A stretch of DNA of 64,000 bases from an actinobacterium LLX17 (GTDB lineage Bacteria > Actinomycetota > Actinomycetes > Propionibacteriales > Nocardioidaceae). This document shows, in pieces, positions 28,917 to 38,231 of the stretch. Position 1 is the first letter of the stretch. Every line of letters starts with the position of its first letter. The stretch is taken from NCBI GenBank assembly GCA_000471045.1, contig KI301992.1, forward strand, positions 1,438,781 through 1,502,780. The letters run 5' to 3'. The notes below the pieces were generated by a model. That model ran no database searches. It had not been told where the DNA came from and saw only the letters and a program-made list of their open reading frames with translations. The translations under genes and the position numbers were made by a program.

Positions 28917-30743
28917 ATGTCTGAGCAGTGGACCGCCACCGTGCGCACGGTGGTGCACGAGTCGAGTGTCGCCGACCGGGTGCGGGTCGCCTCGTGGGGC
29001 GCGGTGCTGATGCACACAGTGGTCATCTGGTGGGCGCTGGCCGCCAGCTGGTTCTACAGCGATGACTTCATCTTCCTGGACGACGCGACCTCCAGCGGGC
29101 TCACCCTGGACTTCCTCTTCACGCCGCACGACAGCCAGCTCATGCCGGTGGGCGTGCTCGTCTCCTGGCTCGTCGCGCAGGCCGGACCGTTCTCCTGGGC
29201 TGCGGCTGCGGCGTCGACGATCCTGCTCTCGGCGCTGGCGGTGTGGGCCTGTGCCCGGATGCTGCGGACCCTGTTCGGCGAACGACCGCTGATCCTCGTG
29301 CCGCTCTTCTTCTACGCCCTCACCCCCATGGCGATCGAGGGCTGGGTCTGGTGGGCGGCCGCGCTCAACACCGTTCCCATCCACATCGCGTTCTTCCTGG
29401 CCATCACTGGGGTCGTCCAGTGGTGGCGGGAACGACGGGCGATCCACCTGGTGCACACCCTCGCCGCCGTCGCGCTCGGCGCGCTGAGCGGTCCACGCGG
29501 ACTGGTCATGGTGGTGCCCCTCGGGCTCCTCGTGCTGCTCGTGCTGGTGCCGCCGGCACGGTGGCGCAGCCCGGTCCGCTTGATGCGCGACCTGGCACCA
29601 CTGGTGGTCCCGGGCGCCCTCGTCGCGATCGGCTACCTCGCCATCTACCGCAGCACCACCCCCGCACCGGTGACCACCGACGGCTCGGCTCCGGCCGGAC
29701 GGATCACGGCGAACCTGATCATCGAGTCGTGGCTCCCGTCGGTCTTCGGTGGACCGTGGCGCTGGTTCGAGGACAACCCGCCCATGAACCAGCCGACCGC
29801 TCCCGACGCGGCCCTCGTGGCCTGCGGCCTGGCCCTGGCGGTCGTGCTCGCGTGGTGCTGGCGGCGCAACCGGCGCACGACCACGGCCGCCGCCGTGATC
29901 TTGATGGCCCAGCTCACCGTCACCGTCGTGGCGCTGGTGTACGGCCGCGGACTCCAGCTGGGTGCCGACGCCGGACTCATGACCCGGTACCTCACCGACA
30001 CCGTGCCCGTCACGACGCTCGTGATCGGGCTGCTGCTGATCCCTGTGCCGGAGCATTCGCCGGACCTCGACGCACCGGACCACCGGCCGTCGACGCTGGG
30101 CCGCTGGCCACGGGCGGTGACGGCCACCGTCGCGGTCGCGTTCGTGGCCAGCAGCCTGACGAGCACCGCCACCTACATGAGCAGCTGGCACGACGCCTAC
30201 CCCGCCAAGGAGTGGGCGCAGAACGCCGTCGCGCAGCTGAGCGACGATCCCGGGCAGGTCGCGGACGTGATCGTCCCGCCGCGAGTGCAGTCGCCGTTGA
30301 GCTACCCGAACAACCTGCCCTCCCGCATCCTGGCCCCTCTGGGACAAGACGTCGAAGCGGTCACCCAGGGCACCAACCTGCGGATCCTCGACGACCAGGG
30401 CAACCTGAGGTCGGCCGCGGTGGTCGCCCGAGCGAGCGCAGAGCCCGGCCCTGCCCCCGAGTGCGGGTACCGTGTCGGCGATGACTGGACCCGAGTGGCG
30501 CTCGAGGCCGACGGGGTCATCTTCTGGTGGATCTCCCTCGGCTACCTCGCGTCGGCCGACGGGCAGGTCGAGGTCCAGGTCGCAGGGCGGGAGGCCTTCA
30601 CGATGCCGGTGCTCAAGGGGCTCAACACGTTCGTCTTCTCCGGCGAGGACTCCGTCAGCTCGCTGCGTCTACGCGCCCTCACCCCGGCGTTGACCGTCTG
30701 CGTCGACACGGTGACCCTCGGCGACCTGGTGCCCGTCCCGTGA
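28917..30743 (+). CDS. Polytopic GT-C-like membrane protein
   Basis: 608 residues with about ten membrane helices in the first 400 residues, an early loop containing SDDFIFLD (two adjacent acids after helix 1, as in GT-C lipid-sugar glycosyltransferases) and a soluble C-terminal region of about 200 residues that should lie outside the membrane. GT-C enzymes use polyprenyl-phosphate sugars to build wall glycans. I cannot assign a sugar. It is the first gene of the envelope region; the downstream acyltransferase starts within its stop codon (GTGA). Confidence 0.75.
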   Translation: MSEQWTATVRTVVHESSVADRVRVASWGAVLMHTVVIWWALAASWFYSDDFIFLDDATSSGLTLDFLFTPHDSQLMPVGVLVSWLVAQAGPFSWAAAAASTILLSALAVWACARMLRTLFGERPLILVPLFFYALTPMAIEGWVWWAAALNTVPIHIAFFLAITGVVQWWRERRAIHLVHTLAAVALGALSGPRGLVMVVPLGLLVLLVLVPPARWRSPVRLMRDLAPLVVPGALVAIGYLAIYRSTTPAPVTTDGSAPAGRITANLIIESWLPSVFGGPWRWFEDNPPMNQPTAPDAALVACGLALAVVLAWCWRRNRRTTTAAAVILMAQLTVTVVALVYGRGLQLGADAGLMTRYLTDTVPVTTLVIGLLLIPVPEHSPDLDAPDHRPSTLGRWPRAVTATVAVAFVASSLTSTATYMSSWHDAYPAKEWAQNAVAQLSDDPGQVADVIVPPRVQSPLSYPNNLPSRILAPLGQDVEAVTQGTNLRILDDQGNLRSAAVVARASAEPGPAPECGYRVGDDWTRVALEADGVIFWWISLGYLASADGQVEVQVAGREAFTMPVLKGLNTFVFSGEDSVSSLRLRALTPALTVCVDTVTLGDLVPVP

Positions 30744-31909
30744 GCACCGAGCGCCCGGTCTTCGCCGGTCTCGACACGCTGCGCGCCGTGGCCTCCGTGG
30801 CCGTCGTCGCCACCCACACCTGCTTCTGGTCCGGGTTCTACTCGCACGGCACGCTCGGGGTCGCGACCCACCGGCTCGAGATCGGTGTGCCGATCTTCTT
30901 CGTGCTGAGCGGGTTCCTGCTGTCCTACCCCTACCTGGCCAGCCTGCGCACCTCCACCCAGCACGATCGAGCCCAGCGTTACGCCCTCAAGCGAGTGGCC
31001 CGCATCGCGCCGGTGTACGTCGTGACCGTCGTGCTGGCCCTCGCGCTGCTGGACCAGGGCCCCGGGTGGAGCGAAAGCCGCTGGGTCGCCAACCTGCTGA
31101 TGTACGACTACTACCTCGCCGAGAACCTGCCACACGGACTCGGGCAGATGTGGAGTCTCTACGTCGAGGTCGCGTTCTACGCCGCGTTGCCGATCCTGAT
31201 GTGGGTCGCCGGCCGGGCAGTCGGTGGTCGATGGCGGCCGGGCGTGCTGCTGGCGCTCGTCGCGTCGATGGTGGCGCTCGGGGCCGTGTGGGTGCTGGCA
31301 GATGGCTCGCAGAAGGCCTTGCCGGGGTATTTGCCGTGGTTCGGTGTCGGCATCGCCATGGCGATCGTCCACCTGGCGCTCCGCGACGCCCCGGGACCGC
31401 GGCTCTCACGGCTCCCGGTTCGGGTGTTGCGATCGCTCGCAGCCGCACCGGGAGTCTGCTGGCTCTCGGCCGCTGCGGTGTTCCTCCTCGCGAGCACCCC
31501 CCTCACCGGCCCCGCGTCGTTGGAGGCGCGTTCGACCGGCGAGATGTTCATGCGGGTGGTCCTGTACGCCCTCGTCGCCGGACTCGTCGTCCTGCCGAGC
31601 GTCTTCGGGCCGACGGACTCGCGGTACGCCCTCGCGATGGCGCGGCCGTGGGCGCGGCACCTGGGACACATCTCGTACAGCCTCTTCTGCATCCACATCG
31701 TCGTGCTCGAGCTGCTCGCCCCGGCGTTGGGATTCACCTTGTTCGCCAGCAACCCCGTCGCCCTGTTCGTCGTGGTCCTGACGATCAGCCTCGTCGCGGC
31801 CGAGCTCCTCTACCGCTTCGTCGAGAAGCCCGTCATCGACCTGGTCCACCGAGGTCGCCGGCACCAACGCGACAGCAGCACGCCGACCAGGACCAGCACC
31901 GCCGCCTGA
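30740..31909 (+). CDS. Acyltransferase family 3 (OafA/YrhL-like) membrane protein
   Basis: 389 residues with about ten helices. The opening FAGLDTLRAVASVAVVATHT carries the R and catalytic H of acyltransferase 3 enzymes, which O-acylate cell-surface sugars with acyl groups taken through the membrane. It ends FVEKPVIDLVHRG, also a family mark. GTG 30740 overlaps the upstream stop by 4 bases. Its last 100 bases overlap the end of the convergent aftD gene. It probably decorates a glycan made by the neighbouring enzymes. Confidence 0.9.
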   Translation: MSTERPVFAGLDTLRAVASVAVVATHTCFWSGFYSHGTLGVATHRLEIGVPIFFVLSGFLLSYPYLASLRTSTQHDRAQRYALKRVARIAPVYVVTVVLALALLDQGPGWSESRWVANLLMYDYYLAENLPHGLGQMWSLYVEVAFYAALPILMWVAGRAVGGRWRPGVLLALVASMVALGAVWVLADGSQKALPGYLPWFGVGIAMAIVHLALRDAPGPRLSRLPVRVLRSLAAAPGVCWLSAAAVFLLASTPLTGPASLEARSTGEMFMRVVLYALVAGLVVLPSVFGPTDSRYALAMARPWARHLGHISYSLFCIHIVVLELLAPALGFTLFASNPVALFVVVLTISLVAAELLYRFVEKPVIDLVHRGRRHQRDSSTPTRTSTAA

Positions 31910-34900
31910 GGCAGCACCTGGCTCCCGGCCCATCCGCCGGGGTCGGTCCACGGCCCCACGACGTACGCGGCGCCGCCCACCAGCACGGCGGCCACCGCCG
32001 CGAACGGCGCGATCGGGGTCCCTCGGTGTGACATGGCCCCGACCACGACACCCGCGGCCGCCAGCCCCACTCCGATCCAGCCCCCGAGGAGGCCGGCGAC
32101 CACGGCGACGACCACGAGGCCCGCGAGGCCACCGTGGGGGGGCTCGAGCGTGGGGTCGTCAGCGGTCGGCGCGGGGATCGCCACCTCGTGTCGCCGCCAC
32201 CGCACGGCCGCAGCGACCACGAGCAGCAGCGCCACGGCACCGCCCACCAGTCCGGCGCGGTAGGGCAGTCCTGGGGCGAAGCTCCGCGAGACCGGCAGCT
32301 GGGGGTCGCGCAGGACCCACCCCTGCTGCCACCCGTTGAGCTCGAGGGGCGACAGCCCGGCGCCGTCCTGCGACCCGGTCCACCCCGCGTTGACGTTGTG
32401 CCCCATCACCACGGCTCGCTCGTCGCCCGCCGAGACGTCCGTGACAGCGGTTCGATCCTCGACGACCCGGTGCAGCAGCACCGCGTCGGCCTCGACCGCA
32501 CCGGTGCCCACGGCGCGGATCCGGGTCGTGCCGTCGTCCAGCTCGACCGGCCCGGTGTCGCAGACCTCGACCGCGACGGGACGTCCAGACACCAGGTCGG
32601 ACCGTGAAGCCACCAAGCTGGTCTCGACGAACCGCTCGTCGACGATCAGGGTGGGCCCCGAGCCGCAGCCACGATCCTCGACCTGTGTCGACGGCACGAT
32701 CCCGTCGCCGGTGAGACCGGGAACCTTGATCTCCACGAGTCCGACCGGCAGCGACTCGATGGACCCGTCGAACCCGATCGACGACACCGGCGCATCGGCG
32801 ATGAGGGTGACGCGCATCCACGACGCGACCCTTGCCGGGAACGTCGCCGTCCCGTCCTGCAGCTCGACCTCGCGGACCGTCCCGTCGGACAGCTCGATGC
32901 GTGCGGCACGAGCGGGCGTGACGGCCAGGTCTCCGGCTTCCAGCCGAACGGTCGAGACGCTCTGCGGCACGGCCCAGCTCACGGTCACGGTCGGCGCCTG
33001 GTCGTCCGGGTCGGCGGTCCACCCGGTGCTGTCGTCGCCGTCGAGGAGGGAAGCGGCCCCGGCTCGGGGGGCCGTCGACCAGCGCGAGGACACCGAGGCC
33101 GTGAGCGGCAGTCCCTGCTGCACGAGGTCGTCGAGGATCGGCCCGCCCACCGGTGACGCCTCCATCGCGACGTCGAAGCGGTCGGGCTCGTTCAGGGTGA
33201 CGAGTCGATCCAGGACGGACCCTTCGTCACCGCGCACCTCGGCCGCGGCCTGACACTGCGTGGTGCCCGCAAGGAGCAGGCACCCGTCGCCGCGCGGCAC
33301 GTCGCGGCTGAGCAGGATCGCCTCGGGAGCGGGCAGGTCCGCCGGCGGCGTCGGCAGCGCGAGGGGGCGGCTGACCTCCAGCGACGGGAGGTCGATGTCG
33401 ACGATCCGCAGGGGATCGGCGAACGACGACGGCCCCGCGACGCGGAACGCTGCGACACGACCGACCTCGACCTCGACGGGCGAACCCGCTGTCGCGGTGA
33501 CGGTACGTTCGCCGCGCTCGGTCGAGACGACGAGGTCGCGCGTCTCCCCCGGCGGGAGGTCGAGAAGGATGGCGACCGTCCCGAGGTCGCGCCGCTCCCC
33601 CACGTCCAGGCTCACCCAGGACTCGGCGTCGCCGGACCCGGGATTGCTGCTCCAGGTCGTCGTGGGATCGGCGTCGAACGCCGCCCAGACCCCACGGTCC
33701 GACTGGGGAAAGGGAAGCGCGTCGATGTCGGACTGTGAGGAGGAGGCTGCGAGTCCGTCCGCACCGATCAGCTCGGCAACGGTCCGGTACGGGGAGCCGT
33801 CGTGGTAGCTGTGGACCCGGCGAAGGGCGACGAAAGGTTCCGAGGGCGTCAGCGTCGCCGACCGCTGGTGCAGGACCGCACCGATCTTGACCTCCTGCGT
33901 CCGCTGTCCGTCCGTCAGCACCACCGGGGCCGAGGCCCGTGTCGGGTCCGGCTCGGTGTCCTGGTCCAGGAGCACCACGTCCTGTCCGCTCTCGCGGCCC
34001 ATCGCCTCGAACCCGAACCGGTCCAAGGTCGCCAGCGTGCGGGCGTCACCCACCACGGTCGGGACGTCGGCGAGGTCGACCTGCCGTTCGGCCTCCACCG
34101 CGCCGTCGACGCGGAACACCTCGATCGCCGCGCGCGACGTCTGCCAGCCCTGGTCGACGAACACCGTGCGTCCTGCGTCGTCCTCGAACGTTGGCTGACC
34201 ACCCACGGGGGGTCCGAACTCCGCCACGAGCTCGACCCCGGGGGTCGACGACAAGGCAGCGCGCGCCAGCTCCGGCGCCAACACGTCGTTGCTCCTGGAG
34301 ATGTCGTGCCGGACCACGACCGTGCCGATGCCGGCCCGCCGCAGGCTCGCGGCGAGGGCCTCATCCCCGGCACCCGTCGCGAACCGTGCCGAGAAGGTGT
34401 CGAGCGCCTCGATCGTGCCAGTCGGGGTCAGGGGCACGAGGTTGCGGACGACCCACGGTGCCTCCGCCAGGGGTTGGAGCGGTTCGTCGCCCGTCTTGCC
34501 CCACAGGTAGTCGCCGAAGGGTGTGGCCGGCGCCAGGAGCGTCGTGCCCTTGGCGTTGTCCCCCAGCCACGCCGACGCCTCCTCCCAGTACGGCGGGACC
34601 TCGACGAAGGACCGCTCCGACGCCAGCGCGCCCGTCCAGGCCGGCGCCGTCGCACCGAGCACCGCCGCGACCGCGAGCACCGAGGTGCCCACCAGCTGCA
34701 GGGCGGTGTTGACATCGCCCGACTCCCGCTCGCGCGTGTCGACGACCCGCTGGAGCGCCAGTCCCGCGGCCAGCACGAGGGGAAGGCGCAGGACGAGATC
34801 GAACTTGTGCGTGTTCCGCAGCGGAGCGAGCGTGGAGTCCAGCAGCTCGCTGATCGACTCCGCGCCCCAGCCGGCCAGCTCGTTGGCGTGGCCCGCGGTG

Positions 34901-35889
34901 ACGGCGAGCAGCCCGATCACCACACCGCCGACCAGGAACCGGCGGTGCGGTGTCGCGCGCTGGGTCAGGCCCATGACGCCGAGGGCGAGCACGGCCACGC
35001 CGTTGAGGATGAGGACCGGCTCGGTCACCAGGCGTCGGCCGGCGTCGGCGTTGGCATCGACGTAGGGCACCCAGTTGGACGTGCCCCGCAGCGCGTCGTA
35101 CGGCGTGGCCGCGAGCGAGGCGTTCGAGGCGCTCTCGATCAGGTCCAGGAACGGTGGGCTGTACGCCCCGAGGACGAGCAGAGGGATGATCCACCACGCG
35201 GTGGCTGCAGCCACGCACACCGGCCACCAGAGCATCAAGCGTCGTCGAAGCTGGCCGGCCGGACGGGTGAGGATCCACCAGGCGCCGAGCGGCACGACGG
35301 CGAACGTCGCTGCGGCGTTGACTCCCCCGACGCACGCAACGGCGAGCGCCGAGAACGCGGCCGCCGTCCGGGGCCTCCCGGCGAGCGCACGGCCTGACAG
35401 CGTCGCGGCGACCAGCGGCACCAGCACCCATGGCGCCACCGCCGACGGCCACACCTCGATCGAGGATGCTCCGATGACGCTCATCATCCGCGGCGACAAG
35501 GCATAGAGCAGGCCGACCGCCACGCGGACCCACGGCGCCCGCACGCCCAGCAGGCCCGCGAGCTTCACCGCGCCGAGGAAGGCCACGACCAGCACGAGGC
35601 TCCACCACAGGCGCTGGACGACCCACGGGTCGAGTCCGGCGGAGTGCCCGAGACCAAAGAAGGGACCCATCGGGAAGAGGTAGCCGTAGGCCTGGTTCTG
35701 CAGCTGACCCAGGGCACCCTCGCTGTCCCAGGCGCCGGTCGCGCGACCCAGGAAGCCCCACGGGTCGACCACGAGATCGAGCTTCGTGTCGGTGACGATC
35801 CGGCCGGGTGCCTGGATGAAGGCCAACGCCACGAGCGCCAGGCTCCAGGCGGCCAGCCGCAGGCGCCACGTGAGAACGGCGTCGTTCAC
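31810..35889 (-). CDS. aftD: AftD-like alpha-(1->3)-arabinofuranosyltransferase (DUF3367, GT-C)
   Basis: 1359 residues. The first 420 or so hold about eleven helices. The GT-C acid and neighbours are DTKLDL (residues 34-39), followed by the AftD-like blocks GYLFPMGPFFGLGH and VQRLWWS. The outer part has two F5/8-type-C-like carbohydrate-binding regions (around FDADPTTTWSS and LDGDDSTGWTAD), and a final pair of helices. In mycobacteria AftD adds branching arabinose to arabinogalactan and LAM. Here the acceptor may differ if, as I infer, the organism lacks mycolates. GTG 35889 overlaps the methyltransferase stop (GTGA), so both are co-translated. The stop lies inside the convergent acyltransferase gene. 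Confidence 0.88.
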   Translation of the reverse strand: MNDAVLTWRLRLAAWSLALVALAFIQAPGRIVTDTKLDLVVDPWGFLGRATGAWDSEGALGQLQNQAYGYLFPMGPFFGLGHSAGLDPWVVQRLWWSLVLVVAFLGAVKLAGLLGVRAPWVRVAVGLLYALSPRMMSVIGASSIEVWPSAVAPWVLVPLVAATLSGRALAGRPRTAAAFSALAVACVGGVNAAATFAVVPLGAWWILTRPAGQLRRRLMLWWPVCVAAATAWWIIPLLVLGAYSPPFLDLIESASNASLAATPYDALRGTSNWVPYVDANADAGRRLVTEPVLILNGVAVLALGVMGLTQRATPHRRFLVGGVVIGLLAVTAGHANELAGWGAESISELLDSTLAPLRNTHKFDLVLRLPLVLAAGLALQRVVDTRERESGDVNTALQLVGTSVLAVAAVLGATAPAWTGALASERSFVEVPPYWEEASAWLGDNAKGTTLLAPATPFGDYLWGKTGDEPLQPLAEAPWVVRNLVPLTPTGTIEALDTFSARFATGAGDEALAASLRRAGIGTVVVRHDISRSNDVLAPELARAALSSTPGVELVAEFGPPVGGQPTFEDDAGRTVFVDQGWQTSRAAIEVFRVDGAVEAERQVDLADVPTVVGDARTLATLDRFGFEAMGRESGQDVVLLDQDTEPDPTRASAPVVLTDGQRTQEVKIGAVLHQRSATLTPSEPFVALRRVHSYHDGSPYRTVAELIGADGLAASSSQSDIDALPFPQSDRGVWAAFDADPTTTWSSNPGSGDAESWVSLDVGERRDLGTVAILLDLPPGETRDLVVSTERGERTVTATAGSPVEVEVGRVAAFRVAGPSSFADPLRIVDIDLPSLEVSRPLALPTPPADLPAPEAILLSRDVPRGDGCLLLAGTTQCQAAAEVRGDEGSVLDRLVTLNEPDRFDVAMEASPVGGPILDDLVQQGLPLTASVSSRWSTAPRAGAASLLDGDDSTGWTADPDDQAPTVTVSWAVPQSVSTVRLEAGDLAVTPARAARIELSDGTVREVELQDGTATFPARVASWMRVTLIADAPVSSIGFDGSIESLPVGLVEIKVPGLTGDGIVPSTQVEDRGCGSGPTLIVDERFVETSLVASRSDLVSGRPVAVEVCDTGPVELDDGTTRIRAVGTGAVEADAVLLHRVVEDRTAVTDVSAGDERAVVMGHNVNAGWTGSQDGAGLSPLELNGWQQGWVLRDPQLPVSRSFAPGLPYRAGLVGGAVALLLVVAAAVRWRRHEVAIPAPTADDPTLEPPHGGLAGLVVVAVVAGLLGGWIGVGLAAAGVVVGAMSHRGTPIAPFAAVAAVLVGGAAYVVGPWTDPGGWAGSQVLPQAAVLVLVGVLLSRWCRRPRWTRSMTGFSTKR

Positions 35890-36626
35890 TGCTTCCGCAG
35901 CACGATCGCGAGGTTCCACGTCACCACCTCCCGCAGCACGGGGACGCGCACGACCCACCACGCCCAGCGGGGCAGGTACCGCGGCACGACGGCCAGCACC
36001 TCGACACCGCCACGCTCACGGGCCCACCGCGCGCCGGCGGCTGCGGTGACGGCGAACAGCGACTCACCGAACACGTTCTTGGGCGGGTGTCCGAGGCGCC
36101 GTTCGTAGCGGCGGCGAGCGCGATGACCGCCCAGCAGGTGCCACGGCGCGGTCTCGTGGCCGCCCCAGGGCCCCCACCAGAGCGTGTAGGAGCAGAACAC
36201 GAGCCCGCCGGGCCGGGCGACGCGCACCATCTCGTCGGCCATCAGCCATGGGTCGGGCACGTGCTCGAGCACGTTCGAGGAGTACACGACGTCGAAGGAT
36301 CCGTCGGCGAACGGCAGCTGCATGCCGCTGCCCAACACCGTGCCCGGGCGCGGTGCGCCCAGGCCGGACAGCTCACCGAGGTCCGCGTCCAGCGGCGTGT
36401 ACCGCGCGCCGGCGCCCTCGAAGGCGTCGGAGAAGTAGCCGGGTCCGCCTCCGACGTCGAGGACCCAGTCGCCGACCAGTCCGTGCGACTGGAACGACGC
36501 CACCTGCTGCACCGAGTCCTCGGCGAGCGGGCGGTAGAAGCGCTCCGGTGCGGTCTGCTCGTGGCCGAACGCACGGAAGAGCCGCCACGACCGGGCGGTC
36601 GTCGCGCGGAACGGCTGGACGGACAC
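35886..36626 (-). CDS. SAM-dependent class I methyltransferase
   Basis: 246 residues with a Rossmann methyltransferase core: motif I VLDVGGGPGYFSDAFEGAGA, acidic end of strand 2 (PLDAD), and motif IV FDVVYSSNVLEHV. The order methyltransferase / AftD-like GT with a divergent GT4 enzyme recalls the mycobacterial Rv0224c-Rv0225 ... Rv0236c envelope region, where the methyltransferase is regarded as essential with unknown substrate. Translationally coupled to aftD. The 109-base divergent gap to 36736 would hold the promoters of both. Confidence 0.88.
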   Translation of the reverse strand: MSVQPFRATTARSWRLFRAFGHEQTAPERFYRPLAEDSVQQVASFQSHGLVGDWVLDVGGGPGYFSDAFEGAGARYTPLDADLGELSGLGAPRPGTVLGSGMQLPFADGSFDVVYSSNVLEHVPDPWLMADEMVRVARPGGLVFCSYTLWWGPWGGHETAPWHLLGGHRARRRYERRLGHPPKNVFGESLFAVTAAAGARWARERGGVEVLAVVPRYLPRWAWWVVRVPVLREVVTWNLAIVLRKQ

Positions 36627-36735
36627 CCGAGCACGGTAGTCGGAGGGTGGACCACCTGCTTGCTACGGTCCGAGGAGCCGTGTTGAGGGACCCGGCGCAC
36701 CGAGGGAGGTCGCCGGCTCCGGCCGGCACACGCTG

Positions 36736-37842
36736 ATGCACGTCTTGTTCTGCAACTGGAGGGACACCCGCAACCCCGAGGGGGGCGGGTCCGAGCACTA
36801 CGTCGAGCAGATGGCGCGCGGACTGGTCGAGCGCGGCCATCGCGTCACGATCGCGTGCGCCGAGCACGACGCCGCCCCGCGCGACGAGGTCGTCGACGGC
36901 GTCCGTTTCGTCCGCCGCGGCTCGCGACTCGACGTCTACCCCCGTGTCTTCACGCGCCTGCTCACCCGGCGCTTCGGCACGGTCGACGTCGTCGTCGACG
37001 TGCAGAACGGCCTGCCGTTCTTCACCCGGTGGGCCACCCGCGCCCCCGTCGTGGTGCTGCTGCACCACGTGCACCGTGAGCAGTGGCCCGTCGTGCACCC
37101 CGGCCTGGTCGGCCGCGTCGGCTGGTGGATCGAGAGCCGGTTGTCGCCGTGGATGTACCGCCGCAGCCGCTACGTGACCGTCTCGTCGGCCACGCGCCAC
37201 GAGCTGGTGGACCTCGGCATCGATCGTGACCGCATCGAGGTCGTGCACAACGGCACCGACTCCGTGCCCGCCGCGGCGCACGAGGCCGCGCGGTCCACCA
37301 CGCCGCGCATGTGCGTGCTCGGCCGGCTCGTCCCGCACAAGCAGGTCGAGCACGCGATCGACGCGCTCGCCGACCTGAGCGACCTGCACCCGGACCTCAG
37401 CCTCGACGTCGCCGGTGACGGCTGGTGGGACGCCGAGCTGCGCGAGCACGCCACCCGTCGCGGCGTGGCCGATCGCGTCCGCTTCCACGGCTTCGTCGAC
37501 GACGCGACCAAGCACCGGCTGCTCGCCGAGGCCTGGGTCCACGCGATGCCGTCGCTGAAGGAGGGTTGGGGCCTGGTCGTCGGCGAGGCCGGTCTGCACG
37601 GCACCCCGACCGTGGCCTACGCCTCGGCCGGCGGCACCACCGAGTCGATCGACCACAAGGACTCCGGCGTCCTGGTCGACACCCCCGAGGAGCTCACGGC
37701 GGCCATCGGCGAGATCCTCGCCGACGAGTCGTGGCGGACACACCTCGGCGAGGGCGCCCGGGCCAAGGCCGCGTCGTACTCCTGGCCGGCCTCGCAGTCC
37801 CGGTTCACTGAGCTGGTGACCGCTGCCGCGAAGTGCTGGTGA
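36736..37842 (+). CDS. GT4 family glycosyltransferase
   Basis: 368-residue GT-B enzyme. The N-terminal domain opens MHVLFCNWRDTRNPEGGGSE, with the glycine-rich acceptor loop. The C-terminal nucleotide-sugar domain has VLGRLVPHKQVEHAI and the E-x7-E-like block MPSLKEGWGLVVGEAG. GDP-mannose or similar donors are common in this family; the true donor and acceptor are unknown. It lies opposite the methyltransferase, as in mycobacteria (Rv0224c/Rv0225). Its last 30 bases belong to a partial 23-bp duplication which supplies the stop codon. Confidence 0.9.
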   Translation: MHVLFCNWRDTRNPEGGGSEHYVEQMARGLVERGHRVTIACAEHDAAPRDEVVDGVRFVRRGSRLDVYPRVFTRLLTRRFGTVDVVVDVQNGLPFFTRWATRAPVVVLLHHVHREQWPVVHPGLVGRVGWWIESRLSPWMYRRSRYVTVSSATRHELVDLGIDRDRIEVVHNGTDSVPAAAHEAARSTTPRMCVLGRLVPHKQVEHAIDALADLSDLHPDLSLDVAGDGWWDAELREHATRRGVADRVRFHGFVDDATKHRLLAEAWVHAMPSLKEGWGLVVGEAGLHGTPTVAYASAGGTTESIDHKDSGVLVDTPEELTAAIGEILADESWRTHLGEGARAKAASYSWPASQSRFTELVTAAAKCW

Positions 37843-37857
37843 CCGCTGCCAGGTCGT
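37812..37857 (+). repeat. 23-bp-period duplication at the end of the GT4 gene
   Basis: GCTGGTGACCGCTGCC at 37812-37827 and again at 37835-37850. The first copy is read as ELVTAA; the second is in another frame and supplies the stop TGA (37840-37842). Confidence 0.8.
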
Positions 37858-37875
37858 GATGCCTAGGCTGGTCCG

Positions 37876-38154
37876 GTGACCTACTTCGCCGTGACCTACA
37901 CCTACGGGGCCCCCGAGGCCGACCTCGCGACCCGCCGCGCCGAGCACCGCGAGTACCTCGCCGGCCTGCCCGAGCTCGTCGTGAGCGGACCCTGGGACGA
38001 CGGCCGCGGTGCGCTGCTGGTCTTCCGGGCCGAGAGCGCCGTCGCGGTCGACGGCCTCGTGACCCGCGACCCGTTCGTGGAGGCCGGCTTCGTCGCCGAC
38101 CGCGCCGTGCACGCGTGGAACCCGATCCTGGGCCCGCTCACCGAGCACCTCTGA
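37876..38154 (+). CDS. YciI-family protein
   Basis: 92 residues, a single ferredoxin-like YciI domain. The family's conserved His is in RRAEHREYL and the Asp in TRDPFVEAGF. YciI domains bind small molecules and some act as dehydrochlorinases or in oxidative chemistry; most have no known job. GTG start 37876 is 33 bases after the GT4 gene. No relation to glycan synthesis is evident; it may simply ride along. Confidence 0.85.
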   Translation: MTYFAVTYTYGAPEADLATRRAEHREYLAGLPELVVSGPWDDGRGALLVFRAESAVAVDGLVTRDPFVEAGFVADRAVHAWNPILGPLTEHL

Positions 38155-38160
38155 GCGACC

Positions 38161-38231
38161 ACAGGACCCTCCGGGCTGAGCGCTACAGGACCCTCCGGGC
38201 TGAGCGCTACAGGACCCTCCGGGCCAGGCGG
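38161..38231 (-). repeat. 24-bp tandem repeat, three copies, over the DUF6716 gene stop
   Basis: Copies start at 38161, 38185 and 38209 (unit ACAGGACCCTCCGGG plus CTGAGCGCT), the first two perfect and the third partial. On the minus strand the gene's last codons and its TAG stop lie in one copy, and the stop-containing segment is repeated downstream. Confidence 0.9.
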
